Shown here piece after piece: positions 1-8,628 of a DNA stretch of 32,645 bases. The stretch is from Planctomycetia bacterium (GTDB lineage: Bacteria; Planctomycetota; Planctomycetia; Pirellulales; PALSA-1355), in contig JACQFF010000014.1 in assembly GCA_016200205.1 (NCBI GenBank), positions 1-32,645 of the forward strand. The letters are read 5' to 3'. The position numbers were made by a program, and so were the translations under genes. Numbering within the stretch: position 1 is the stretch's first letter; every line of letters begins with the position of its first letter. The notes beneath the pieces are model-generated. The model was not told the DNA's origin and did not search any database. It saw nothing but the letters and a program-made list of their open reading frames with translations.

Positions 1-996
1 AACCTTGCATTTTTTTCCTGTCCATCGCGCGCGGCGTTCGTCGCATCGTCGCTCAAGTCTTCTCGGCCAACTGAATGTGGATGGATTGAGTTGAACACGG
101 CGGCGTGCTTGGTGTAGAGAGTTTGCCCCACCGGAAGGCCTGTTTCCAAAGTTGGCTGACCTACTTCTCTACGATGCGAATCAAAGCAGCTTCAAGCGTC
201 GCCTAAACAGCAATTAACGTGCCGATTGGGGTCCACCTTACAGACTCTCTCTCTCTCTCATAATGCCGCCGGCGAGAACCATAAATCGCTCGATAGCACG
301 CAAAAATCTGCGAGCCACACGGGATATACGTTCGCCGTGCAATCGTGGCCGTTGGGCCGATTTCGACTGGGAGGTAATCAGCAGATGGTCGGAAAACGAC
401 CGGGAAGACTGTTGGGCGTTCAGATTTCTTCTTCGTCCGCTCCGGCCAGTTGAGCGGGCGACAGAAGGATATTGTTCCCGGAGTCGGCGTACGTTGCCGT
501 GACGTTTGAACCGGCGTTTGTCATCTGGGATGAGCCTTGAACTGATCCAGGCTCAGAATGATTCCTATCTTAACCGCCCCCCCCCCGCGCCTAGCACGCG
601 GCGAATTTTTCTCGGTTTTTTGCGCCCAAGGGTCGGTTTCCGGGGTATGCCATTCCGCCGGGGCTTGCGCACCAGATAACGAACACCGGCGGCACCCCGC
701 TGACCTTTCTTTGCTGTTGCGCGCCAGGGTATGAGCACGACGACACGGTGCTGATCGAGCCCTGAGCACGCGGGGGCCAAATCGGGCCAGGGGAAAATCG
801 TTAAACTCACCCTGTTCTTCCCAGTCGCAGCCATCCGTTGCCACCCTCTCAATGCGGCCATGTCAACGTCTGAAAGCTTCTCCTGAAACACCTTCCACTT
901 AATCACGTAATCACGGCGTTTTTCCGATTGTAATGAAATGCGGGATCGTATCGTTCTCGCGTTGGCGCGGGGAACCTCGGGTTCAGGAGTGGGTGG
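1..996. other. Intergenic region, no supportable gene
   Basis: Several open frames cross this stretch, but none shows a recognisable domain, signal peptide or plausible start context, and the long minus-strand frame continues as the antisense shadow of the next gene. It contains a CT dinucleotide run at 245-259 and a run of ten C at about 577-586. Arms near 115 and 170 (GTAGAGA and TCTCTAC) could pair across about 40 bases, which is too weak to call. I see no RNA gene here. Confidence 0.6.
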
Positions 997-3510
997 ATGA
1001 AATTGAAGCAACAAAGTCCCGTCTGGCCGTACTTGGGAATCTTGGCGTGCCTTTTCGTGTTGAGCGTTACGGCCCCTCGCGCGTGGGATCGCATGGCGCG
1101 CAAAGACACTCTGCGCCAAGTGCTCTCCGAGCGCCAACCGCGTTCCGCGGCCAGCCAAGTAACGTTCGAGCGTCCAAACCCGGTGTACGAGGTCATGGCT
1201 AGCGAGGAGCTCATCGAGAGAAAGGCGATCGACGAAGCGACCGACCGCAAGACTCAGCCTGCGCCCGAGCCCGTCGCCGAAGTCGTTCCTCCGCTGCCCG
1301 AGTTTGCCGAGGAAGTGCGCGAGCCGGGCGTTGAAGTGGCGAATCGTCCGGGCGGGCCGGCTGCGGAAGCTCCGATGGAGCTGCCCCGGGACGAGGCTCC
1401 GGCGGAGCCCGACTATCAACCGGCCATAGCGAGCTCGACGTGGCCGCTGCCCAGAGTCCTCGTCGAACAGCTGACGCAACTGGCCCAAGAAGAGCCCAGT
1501 GCCATTTGGGCCGAGCAGGCGACCGGCTTGATTTACGAGTTGTGTCGTCCCACGACGGAAAACAGTCGCTCGGCGATGGACATCATCAAGGATCTGCGGG
1601 CGCTGGGCGAGGACAATGCAACGGCGACGGCCGCCGATCCGCCGCGCGCGGCCCAAATAATCCGAGTTCAATATGCGCTGGCACGATGGCTGGATATTTG
1701 GGAGTCGGCAGCGGCGTTGGATCGGCTGGTTCGCCACGACGACGAAGGAAAGGCGGTACCCCAGCGGATAGCGGTATGCCTGGCGGACGTGGAAGCTCTC
1801 ACTAGCCAGGGCTCTTCCGGCACTGCCTGGCGCGAATACCTGCAGTTGGACGGACTGAAGCGGTTGGCCAGTGACCAACAAGAGCCGACAGAGGACGAGC
1901 GCCGAACCGCGGCTCGGCAGGTGCTCGACCGACTCAATTCCAGCCGGCTGTCGCGAACGCAGCGCAAGTTTGTCAGCGAAGGGCCGCTGGCCGCTTTGCA
2001 AACGGAGTTACGGTCGTGGGCCGCCGAACCGATCACGGCCGCTCGATTGCTCGCGCACGTCGAGCAGTATGAGCGTTCCGGCCTGGCCAGCGATGCCCGT
2101 TTGGTGGCCAACGATTCGCGGGGCTTAAGCTGGTCGGCGCCGAGCGCGGCCGAGAAAATCAGCCAGCACCTCGAAACCCACTACCGCAATGCCAACCTGC
2201 GGATCGCGGTTTCCAGCGCGCTTGTGAATCGGATGATACCCCAACCGCAGAAAATCGAAGCCGCGGTGAGCGATACGGTAATGAACGTGCCGGTATATGG
2301 CCGCAGCACGACCTTTACCAAGGTGTCGGCCCGGTTCGTGCCCGACCCGCGGCGAATTCGCGTGGGATTGGAAGCCAGCGGTTTAGTGGCTTCCGATACG
2401 GTTTCCACCAGCGGACCCGCGAAATTTCATAACTCGGGCCAATCGACGTTCCTGGTGCGCAAGCTGCTTGTGCTGGGTCCTCAGGGTTTGAGTGTCTGGC
2501 CCGCGGTCTCGGAAGCGGAGAACAACTACACCTACCTGGTTTCCTTGGAGACCGATTTTGACGGCGTGCCGCTGGTCGGATCGTTGGTGCGGAGCATTGC
2601 TCGTTCGCAGCACGACGACGCGCGTGACGAAGCCCGGATGGAAGTGGAACAGAAAGTGGCCATGCGAGCTCGCGATCAATTCGATGCCGAGGTTCGCCCG
2701 CATTTGGTGAAAGCCGCCGAGAGCGTTCAGAAAAAGCAATTAGCCACGCTCAATCGCCTGGGTCTGGAACTGGTGCCGTTGGCGCTTTCGACCACTCAAG
2801 AGCGGATCGCGGGCCGGATGCGCGTAGCCGGCACCGAACAATTGGGGGCTCATACGCCGCGGCCGCGAGCGCCTTCGGATAGCTGGTTTAGTCTGCAGGT
2901 ACACCAGTCGGCGCTCAACAACGTTATCGAGCGGCTGGACCTCGAGGGCCGCACGTTCGCCCTGCCCGAACTGTTTGCTTGGCTTGCCGAAAAACTGGAC
3001 CGGCCTCAATTGACCAACCAAGACGACCTACCCGAAGACGTCAGAGTGACCTTTGCCCAAAAGGATGCCGTGCGTTTGCGCTGCAATGCCGACCGGGTGG
3101 AAGTGACTTTCGCCATCGCCGAGCTGGTGCAACGCCGGAATCGTTGGCGCGATTTCGCGGTGCGCACTTTCTACTGGCCTGAGGCGGAGGGTTTGTCGCC
3201 CCAGTTTACCCGCGATGCCGGCCAGGCCCGCGATAGTACGATCCATCTGGAAGGGAAAAGCTTGAAAGGCAAGCCTCAATTGGTGCTGCGGGCCATTTTC
3301 AGCAAGGTGCTGTCCCGCAATCGGGACCTTCGCTTGCTGGATGAAAAGCTGACGTCGGACCCGCGCCTGAACGACTTGGAAATAACACAGTTCATCATCG
3401 ATGACGGCTGGATCGGCCTGGCCTACAGCCCCCGGCGCGCACCCAGCCAGATGGCTCGCCAGCTGAACAACGCACAACGCGAATCGAAACAAGAATCGGG
3501 CAGCCGGTGA
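997..3510 (+). CDS. Large membrane-anchored protein of unknown function
   Basis: I do not recognise a family. The 837-aa protein opens with a short charged segment and one hydrophobic helix at about residues 9-26 (WPYLGILACLFVLSVTAP), so it is probably anchored in the inner membrane with the body outside the cytoplasm, or exported. Residues about 75-145 are a Pro/Glu/Ala-rich linker. The rest looks like folded alpha/beta protein: a helical middle part, then a region from about 400 with alternating strands and a charged helix around 535-580. No enzyme motif is visible. The start is supported by AGGAG seven bases upstream of the ATG. It is followed convergently by a minus-strand membrane protein, so it is probably monocistronic. 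Large secreted proteins without known domains are common in planctomycetes. Confidence 0.85.
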   Translation: MKLKQQSPVWPYLGILACLFVLSVTAPRAWDRMARKDTLRQVLSERQPRSAASQVTFERPNPVYEVMASEELIERKAIDEATDRKTQPAPEPVAEVVPPLPEFAEEVREPGVEVANRPGGPAAEAPMELPRDEAPAEPDYQPAIASSTWPLPRVLVEQLTQLAQEEPSAIWAEQATGLIYELCRPTTENSRSAMDIIKDLRALGEDNATATAADPPRAAQIIRVQYALARWLDIWESAAALDRLVRHDDEGKAVPQRIAVCLADVEALTSQGSSGTAWREYLQLDGLKRLASDQQEPTEDERRTAARQVLDRLNSSRLSRTQRKFVSEGPLAALQTELRSWAAEPITAARLLAHVEQYERSGLASDARLVANDSRGLSWSAPSAAEKISQHLETHYRNANLRIAVSSALVNRMIPQPQKIEAAVSDTVMNVPVYGRSTTFTKVSARFVPDPRRIRVGLEASGLVASDTVSTSGPAKFHNSGQSTFLVRKLLVLGPQGLSVWPAVSEAENNYTYLVSLETDFDGVPLVGSLVRSIARSQHDDARDEARMEVEQKVAMRARDQFDAEVRPHLVKAAESVQKKQLATLNRLGLELVPLALSTTQERIAGRMRVAGTEQLGAHTPRPRAPSDSWFSLQVHQSALNNVIERLDLEGRTFALPELFAWLAEKLDRPQLTNQDDLPEDVRVTFAQKDAVRLRCNADRVEVTFAIAELVQRRNRWRDFAVRTFYWPEAEGLSPQFTRDAGQARDSTIHLEGKSLKGKPQLVLRAIFSKVLSRNRDLRLLDEKLTSDPRLNDLEITQFIIDDGWIGLAYSPRRAPSQMARQLNNAQRESKQESGSR

Positions 3511-3550
3511 AAGAGACTTGGCCCGATTGTTGCGGCCTTGACAGGAGCGA

Positions 3551-4336
3551 CTAGCGATCGCCCGGTTTTTCCCGGCCCAGCCAATAATGCAGCATCAGGG
3601 TCACGATCGTCATTCCGAGTCCGGCCAACATTCGGTTGCGTTGCAGGGCAACCCCGGCGTCGGTCGAGGGCTGAGCACCCCAAATAAATGCCGCGGCGGC
3701 AAGCACCAACAGCAGTATCAGCATGCTCCACAACAGCGGCCGACTGCGGGTCCAGCCGCAGGCGAATAGCGGGATCGAATAGAGGATCGGCCAATTGAAG
3801 TTGGCGGGTGTAAGAAAATCGGTCAATGCGATCAGCACGATCAAAGGCGCGCAACACAGCATGGCAAACGTCGCGCTGATTTCTTGATCCTGACGGCGGA
3901 AATCTTCGGAAATTTCCGCGTCGTGTTGTTCTTCGCGCCAGCGAATCCACAGCCGCAGCACCTGGCTCATGACCACGATCATGACGGCCACAAAAGTGCG
4001 GTTGACCAACCGATAGTCGAACAGGTGTCCACCCTCGGAAGGATTGATCGCGTTCTTAAGAATGTAGATCCCGTAGGTGAGTAGCACCAGCAGGCCGGCG
4101 ATCCGCCAGCCCGATTTCATGGCGCCGCTCTGTGCGAGCAAGACCAAAGGCGCGACATAAAGGACGGAAAAATTGGTCCGCGGCGTGCAGAAGTCGAGGA
4201 TTGCAATCCATAGCATCAAAAACAGAGACGTGGCAATGTTCCGGTTGGACCTGGCGGGTTGCAAATAGCTGAAGTCGTGCCACTCGCCGGAAGGCCCGCC
4301 GTCGGAAAACCAGACTGGAACTTGGCGGCTGTGCAT
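3551..4336 (-). CDS. Polytopic membrane protein with internal duplication
   Basis: A 261-aa integral membrane protein with about six to eight hydrophobic helices and a charged cytoplasmic-type segment in the middle (about residues 130-150, rich in Arg, Glu and Asp). The two halves repeat one pattern: IAILDFCTP...FSVLYVAPLVL near residues 44-65 and IALTDFLTP...WPILYSIPLF near 168-190, each followed by a basic or Gly/Trp turn and another helix. The D-[FC]-x-TP-x(n)-LYxxPL pattern resembles N-terminal sensor segments found in some histidine kinases and diguanylate cyclases, but no output domain follows. It may therefore be a stand-alone membrane sensor module or an unrelated small-molecule-binding membrane protein. 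No good ribosome binding site precedes the start. The neighbouring plus-strand genes are divergent or convergent, so it appears to stand alone. Confidence 0.75.
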   Translation of the reverse strand: MHSRQVPVWFSDGGPSGEWHDFSYLQPARSNRNIATSLFLMLWIAILDFCTPRTNFSVLYVAPLVLLAQSGAMKSGWRIAGLLVLLTYGIYILKNAINPSEGGHLFDYRLVNRTFVAVMIVVMSQVLRLWIRWREEQHDAEISEDFRRQDQEISATFAMLCCAPLIVLIALTDFLTPANFNWPILYSIPLFACGWTRSRPLLWSMLILLLVLAAAAFIWGAQPSTDAGVALQRNRMLAGLGMTIVTLMLHYWLGREKPGDR

Positions 4337-4664
4337 GGTTGTCTCGGTTTGCTATGGGAGGTTTCCGAAGACGCGGAGAATCGACCAACTACCCGCGTCA
4401 CTACTTTAATCTTTAATCGCTTTCCAAGACCATTGAACCCCGATCCGGCATAATAGTTGCCAAGAACGGGCCGGAAAAGAGAAAAACACTCCATGCGATG
4501 CTCGGCCACTTTGGGCGGAGGCCCCACCCAATACGGTGGGGGGCTCTCTCTTCCGCACCCAGCCTTGCAACCGCGGAATTGTTGGCGCTAGAATGGCCCG
4601 CGCGCGGATGGAAAAAAGATGGCGGGCAAGGTTCATGTTCGGCACCGTACACAGGAGCATAAAG

Positions 4665-5021
4665 ATGCAACGCTGTTTGAGGGGTCCCATCGCAATTCTA
4701 ACACTTGGCTTTACCGTCTTTCTAGCCGGTTGCTCGAACAGCAAACTGGAGCAGTCCTCCAAGCCAGAGCCGGCCGCCGACAAGGCGCTTCGGCAGACCG
4801 CCGGAGACGAAACGGCCGATGCCTTGGCCCAATTGGATCCGGCCGATCGCGATGCGGCCAAACAGCAAGCCGTTTGTCCGGTGAGCGATGAGAAGCTTGG
4901 CTCTATGGGCGCTCCGTTCAAAGTCTCCGCGGAGGGTAAAGATGTTTTGCTATGCTGCGAAGGGTGCCGCGAGGATTTCCAAAAGGACCCACAGAAATTC
5001 CTGGCGAAGCTGAAGAAGTAG
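4665..5021 (+). CDS. Lipoprotein with YHS/TRASH-like metal-binding segment
   Basis: The ORF track starts earlier, but the ATG at 4665 is preferred. It has AGGAG seven bases upstream and directly gives a lipoprotein signal peptide ending in a lipobox (FLAGC, Cys about residue 24). The mature protein of about 95 residues has a charged, Ala/Asp/Glu-rich linker and a C-terminal segment with CPVS...LLCCEGCREDF. Paired cysteines in such a CP...CCxxC arrangement, together with the FQKDPQKFLAKL tail, are typical of YHS or TRASH-like heavy-metal-binding domains. I infer an envelope-anchored metal-binding protein; the metal is unknown. It lies 172 bp upstream of an exported MORN protein on the same strand, and co-transcription is possible but not shown. 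Confidence 0.8.
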   Translation: MQRCLRGPIAILTLGFTVFLAGCSNSKLEQSSKPEPAADKALRQTAGDETADALAQLDPADRDAAKQQAVCPVSDEKLGSMGAPFKVSAEGKDVLLCCEGCREDFQKDPQKFLAKLKK

Positions 5022-5193
5022 CAGCGCTCCAGAGAAGAATGTGAGCGGTTCCGAGTTCACGCCAGAGGATCTTGCGAATTTTCGTTAAATTCCGCAAAAG
5101 CCGCGGGACGCCATTGGACGATAAGATCGACGAGTACCGCTGAGTACTGCTGCGGAGCAGCAATGACTTTCGTGCTAGCAAAGGAGTGCGGGC

Positions 5194-6513
5194 ATGGTTC
5201 GTTCGACGAAATGGATTGCGGTAGCTGTCGGCTTGCTAATACTATTCGGTCCGGCAAGGGAACTGCCGGCCCAGGCACCACAACTCTCCAGTGCCGGATT
5301 ACTTCGGCCCGGCCGCGCCGATCAGGTCGTCGAGATGCCCGATGCCGGGGACGACGCCGACGCTCGCGTGGTCGAATCAAATTCGATCGACACCAGCAGC
5401 CTCAACGCCGGCGAAGTGGGCTCCAGTCTCAACGCCGATATTCCGCAGGCGCTGAGTCGACCCGAGGCCAGTGATTCGATCGCCCCGGACCAGCAGAACA
5501 TCGAGGTGATCAAGGAGCGGTTCGCTGATGGCTCGGTAAAAATCGAGCGCGAAGTCACGCAGGACGCCCAAGGCAATTACGTCAACCATGGCGCCTGGAA
5601 GATGTGGGACCAGCAAGGCAATCTGGTCGCGCAGGGCCAATACAGATTCGGCAGTCGCACGGGCACTTGGATTCGCTGGTATCGCACCGTGTCCGACAAT
5701 GGAGTGCTCGGGAAGATGCCCTACCAACAGTTCGTCGGCCCGTTCATCTCGCAGGCCACGTTCAAAAACGATCAGTTGCATGGCGTGTGGATCATCTACG
5801 ACGGCAAGAAACACATCATCAGCCAGTGGAAATTCGTCGACGGCAAGCGCGACGGCACGGCGGTTTGGTTGTTTGCCAACGGCCGCAGGATGCGCGAGAT
5901 CCAGTACCACGACGGCGATATCGATGGCCAATTTCGGGAATGGAATTCCGAGTCCAAGTTGATCATCAACGACACTTATCAAGCCGGCCGCAAGCTGGCG
6001 CAGAAAACCGCACGCCATCCCGGCGCGACGAAGAAATCGGAAGGCTCTTACCTCTTCGCCAAGGACGTCGAGCAGACGCCCGACGACTGGTGGAACTGCA
6101 AATTGCAAGTCACCACCAAGCAGGGCAAGGACGAAAAGCACGGTCCCTGGATCAGTTGGTATAGCAACGGCCAGCGTCAACTGGTAGGCACCTACGAACA
6201 CGACGTGCAAGTGGGCCAATTCACCTGGTGGCATACTAATGGCCAGAAGGCGCTGGAAGGCCGATTCGAATCCGGCAAGCAGGATGGTGTCTGGACCTGG
6301 TGGTATCCGAGCGGACAAAAATCGATTCACGGAGAATACGCCCACGGAAACCCCACGGGCCGCTGGACCTGGTGGAAAGAAGACGGCAAAGTGGCCCAAT
6401 CGGCTGATCTGTCTCACTCCGAGGGCATCGTGGTCGAGACCCCACGGAATTTGGAACCCAACGCGCTGCCTCATGCCACGAAGGTGCGCCCTCGCGTGCA
6501 GCCGTTGCGGTAA
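5194..6513 (+). CDS. Exported MORN_2-repeat protein (YwqK-like)
   Basis: The 439-aa protein begins with a signal peptide (MVRSTKWIAVAVGLLILFGPA, cleavage likely near residue 27) and continues with an Asp/Ser-rich linker. From about residue 110 to 410 there are tandem units of about 22-25 residues with the pattern G-x-W-x-x-[WY]-x-x-x-G-x-x-x-x-x-x-x-[FY]-x-x-G. Clear examples are HGVWIIYDGKKH, GTAVWLFANGRR, GPWISWYSNGQR, GQFTWWHTNGQK, GVWTWWYPSGQK and GRWTWWKEDGK. This is the MORN_2 repeat of the YwqK-type antitoxin-component family, which forms beta-hairpin ribbons. Here the protein is secreted, so a cytoplasmic antitoxin role is unlikely; a scaffolding or adhesion role is inference. The start is set by AAGGAG eight bases upstream. 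A strong terminator follows about 35 bp after the stop. Confidence 0.88.
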   Translation: MVRSTKWIAVAVGLLILFGPARELPAQAPQLSSAGLLRPGRADQVVEMPDAGDDADARVVESNSIDTSSLNAGEVGSSLNADIPQALSRPEASDSIAPDQQNIEVIKERFADGSVKIEREVTQDAQGNYVNHGAWKMWDQQGNLVAQGQYRFGSRTGTWIRWYRTVSDNGVLGKMPYQQFVGPFISQATFKNDQLHGVWIIYDGKKHIISQWKFVDGKRDGTAVWLFANGRRMREIQYHDGDIDGQFREWNSESKLIINDTYQAGRKLAQKTARHPGATKKSEGSYLFAKDVEQTPDDWWNCKLQVTTKQGKDEKHGPWISWYSNGQRQLVGTYEHDVQVGQFTWWHTNGQKALEGRFESGKQDGVWTWWYPSGQKSIHGEYAHGNPTGRWTWWKEDGKVAQSADLSHSEGIVVETPRNLEPNALPHATKVRPRVQPLR

Positions 6514-6547
6514 GCCCAGCCGCCGAATGTTCAACCCATCGCAAGGG

Positions 6548-6573
6548 AAAGCCGCTTTCGAGCGGCTTTTTTT
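6548..6573 (+). terminator. Intrinsic terminator after the MORN gene
   Basis: A nine-base perfect stem, AAAGCCGCT paired with AGCGGCTTT, closes a TTCG tetraloop and runs straight into further T residues. It lies 34 bases after the stop of the MORN protein gene on the same strand. Confidence 0.88.
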
Positions 6574-6636
6574 GGCGGAAGTTCGTCGAGACCGCGATTG
6601 CCTAGCCGCCGGTCGTTCGGCCCGAGCTGGTACTGA

Positions 6637-6922
6637 TTGGATCCCGAGCGGTTTTTCGGCAACGCGCTGTTTGCCGATGGAGCGGCGGCGGTCGTCGGCG
6701 CCAATGCCGCGCTGCCGGATGGCCGTTGAAAGTGGCGGCCATCGGATCGTGCCTGGTGCCCGACTCGACCGATGCCATTGCCTGGCACGTCGGCGAACAT
6801 GGTTTCGAAAAGGCTCTTTCCTCCCGCGTGCCGGATTTGAGCGGCAAGCGTTTGCGGTCCTGGTTGAAGCGAGCTGCGCTGTCGCGATGGCGGTTCGGGA
6901 CTGGGCGCCTGGCGGCCCATGA
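6637..6922 (+). pseudogene. Remnant of a type III polyketide synthase (C-terminal part)
   Basis: Joining three frames reconstructs the C-terminal part of a bacterial chalcone/stilbene-synthase-like enzyme. The first frame, 6637-6726, gives LDPERFFGNALFADGAAAVV and reaches TGA at 6727. A shift then gives VAAIGSCLVPDSTDAIAWHV and EHGFEKALSSRVPDL (about 6730-6840). A second shift gives VRDWAPGGP before a TGA at 6920. These match the order of conserved blocks in type III PKSs: the FADGAAA block, the LPDS / W-H-GFE...VPDL block, and the W-x-x-HPGGP block, in which the His here reads Ala. There is also an in-frame stop at 6634. The N-terminal two thirds, including the catalytic Cys region, is absent, because a terminator and the MORN gene lie immediately upstream. 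Frameshifts plus truncation indicate a dead gene. The family call is from motif memory, not a search. Confidence 0.65.
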
Positions 6923-7054
6923 ATCTGCGTCCAAGGAGGGCAAAAAAAGGCCCGGAAACGCGGCCAAAAATCGCCCTTGACCCAATTTGACGATTCTCAT
7001 ATCCTCCCGCCTCACCGATGCGGATGCGTTGAGTATCCAAGAGCTACAGACCAG

Positions 7055-7320
7055 GCCGATAGATCGGCTTGATAGATCGAGAGACGAACAATCCATGTGG
7101 ATGGGTCTGCACGGGGGAGGCCGGGTTGGCTTTCCTGCGGACCACGAAGCGGCCCCGTTGGCATGGATGCCGGCGGTACGCTTCGGATACAAAGCGGGGC
7201 GGGAATTCAGCGAATCGCCCCCGGGTGTGCGCAAGTCAAGCGCAAGTGTCCAATCGCTCCCGGAAAAGGTTGCTGTCCTTTGCCCCCCTGGGACACGGCC
7301 TTTCCGGGGGCCTTTTTTTT
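7055..7320 (+). ncRNA. Candidate structured non-coding RNA ending in a terminator
   Basis: No convincing protein is encoded here, but the plus strand folds into a run of hairpins by direct reading. (1) GCCGA/TCGGC at 7055-7068. (2) GGTCTGCA (7104-7111) with TGCGGACC (7136-7143), continuing inward as GGGAGGCC/GGCTTTCC around a five-base loop. (3) CGAAGCG (7145-7151) with CGCTTCG (7179-7185), enclosing CCGTTGGCA/TGCCGGCGG around a four-base loop. (4) GGGGCG (7196-7201) with CGCCCC (7216-7221), enclosing ATTC/GAAT. (5) TGCGC/GCGCA at 7228-7244. A terminator follows. The next gene, glgC, is on the opposite strand and converges, so this cannot be its 5' leader. It does not match the signature motifs I know for RNase P RNA, tmRNA, SRP RNA or 6S RNA. 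A TTGACG at 6987-6992 could be a -35 box, but no clear -10 follows. The true 5' end is unknown. Confidence 0.5.
7283..7320 (+). terminator. Intrinsic terminator on the plus strand
   Basis: CCCCC with a bulged T, then GG, pairs with CCGGGGG across a 12-base loop, and the stem runs into CC followed by eight T. The T tract is only on the plus strand, so this ends a plus-strand transcript coming from 6600-7280 rather than glgC, which converges from the other side. Its presence with no intact protein gene upstream supports the RNA candidate. Confidence 0.75.
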
Positions 7321-7334
7321 GCGCTTGCGCGCAC

Positions 7335-8591
7335 TCAGCGGCGTAGCGATTCGGCTTCCAGAAAGTGATCCACGCCGTCGGCTTTGGCGATCACCACCAC
7401 GCCCCCTTCGCTCACCGTGAAGCCGCGAGCTCGATCGTGATCGGGATCAAAGCCGATCTCCGCGCCCGGCGGAATGTGCACACCCTTGTCGATGATGGCC
7501 CGGCGGACGCACGCGTGCCGGCCGATATCAACGCCATCGAGCAGGATGGAATCATGCACGTGGGCAAAACTGTTCACCCGTGTATTGGTGCCTAATAGCG
7601 AGCGTTCCACCGTGCCGCCGGAGATGATCGAGCCCTGGCAGACGATGCTGTCGAGCGCTTGTCCGCGCCGGGCATTGAAGCCTTCTTCGGCGAAGACGAA
7701 CTTCGGCGGTGGAAAGTTCGGCAAGTACGTGCGGATCGGCCACCGCTCGTCGTACATGTTCAATAGGGGATCGACTGAGATCAAATCCATGTTGGCCGCG
7801 TAATAGGCGTCCAACGTGCCGACGTCGCGCCAATAGGCGTCCTCCTTCCGATTCTCGTCGCGGAAGGGGAACGCGAATACGCGGTGCGTATCGACGATCG
7901 GCGGGATAATGTTGCGTCCGAAGTCGTGCACGCTGCCCGGCCGAGTTGCGTCGAGGCACAACTGCTCGAACAAGAATCGGGCGGTGAACACATAAATGCC
8001 CATCGAGGCAAAGATGTGCCCTTCATCGCCGGGAATGGTGGCGGGCACGGAAGGTTTTTCTCGAAAACCGATGATCCGCTGATTGCTGTCGATTTCGATC
8101 ACCCCGAAGTGCCGCGACTCGGTAGCCGGCACGCGCAGCGCGCCGACCGTCAGATCGGCATGATTCTCCGTGTGGTACTCCACGAGTCTGCAGTAATCCA
8201 TTTTATAGATGTGATCGCCGGCCAGGATCACGACATACTCGGGCCGCTCTTTTTCCAGCGTGTAAATGTTCTGATAAACGGCATCGGCGGTGCCCTGATA
8301 CCAGTGCTCGTCGATTCGCTGCTGCGGCGGCACCACGTCGATGAATTCGCCCAACTCGCGGCACAACAGCCGCCGCCAGCCGAGATTGATATGCCGGTCG
8401 AGGCTCATCGCTTTGTATTGCGTGAGCACCAGCATCTTCCGCAGTCCACTGTTGAGGCAGTTCGAGAGCGTGAAGTCGATGATGCGGTAGCCGCCGCCGA
8501 AGGGGACCGCGGGCTTGGCCCGGTCTCGGGTAAGAGGCTCCAGCCGCTCTCCTCTGCCTCCCGCCAAGACCACTGCCAAGACATTCTTCAT
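7335..8591 (-). CDS. glgC: Glucose-1-phosphate adenylyltransferase
   Basis: This enzyme makes ADP-glucose and pyrophosphate from ATP and glucose 1-phosphate, the committed step of bacterial glycogen synthesis, in the cytoplasm. The 418-aa length is normal for the family. The nucleotidyltransferase domain shows the N-terminal signature LAGGRGERLEPLT, the pocket residues KPAVPFGG, the WYQGTADAV block, the catalytic region LAGDHIYKMDY and the sugar-phosphate motif FREKPS. The C-terminal part carries left-handed beta-helix hexad repeats (SIVCQGSIISGGTVERSLLG), which form the regulatory domain. AGGGAG seven bases upstream fixes the start. The gene stands alone, 146 bp downstream of asnB on the same strand, and its leader contains an inverted repeat. 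No other glycogen gene is in the window. Confidence 0.95.
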   Translation of the reverse strand: MKNVLAVVLAGGRGERLEPLTRDRAKPAVPFGGGYRIIDFTLSNCLNSGLRKMLVLTQYKAMSLDRHINLGWRRLLCRELGEFIDVVPPQQRIDEHWYQGTADAVYQNIYTLEKERPEYVVILAGDHIYKMDYCRLVEYHTENHADLTVGALRVPATESRHFGVIEIDSNQRIIGFREKPSVPATIPGDEGHIFASMGIYVFTARFLFEQLCLDATRPGSVHDFGRNIIPPIVDTHRVFAFPFRDENRKEDAYWRDVGTLDAYYAANMDLISVDPLLNMYDERWPIRTYLPNFPPPKFVFAEEGFNARRGQALDSIVCQGSIISGGTVERSLLGTNTRVNSFAHVHDSILLDGVDIGRHACVRRAIIDKGVHIPPGAEIGFDPDHDRARGFTVSEGGVVVIAKADGVDHFLEAESLRR

Positions 8592-8628
8592 TCCGTCGCT
8601 CCCTACTCGCTGGCTTTGAGGGTTCTGT

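Noticed and set aside
245-259. CT dinucleotide run
   Set aside because: A short simple repeat without a gene beside it; no sign of phase variation.
521-844. 107-aa minus-strand ORF near the left end
   Set aside because: Crosses a run of ten C and has no recognisable feature; a homopolymer error could also alter the frame.
565-2001. 478-aa minus-strand ORF overlapping the 837-aa gene
   Set aside because: Arg/Leu-rich antisense shadow in high-GC DNA; no domain, and the plus-strand gene has a ribosome binding site and a signal-anchor.
7255-7282. Resemblance to the SRP RNA tip (CCCGGAAAAGG...GCTGTCC)
   Set aside because: The paired GGUCAG-type strand is missing and the spacing is wrong, so it is not SRP RNA.
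7069-7420. Overlapping ORFs of about 100-119 aa at 6987-7420
   Set aside because: They read through nested hairpins and a terminator and lack protein-like features, so a structured RNA explains the region better.
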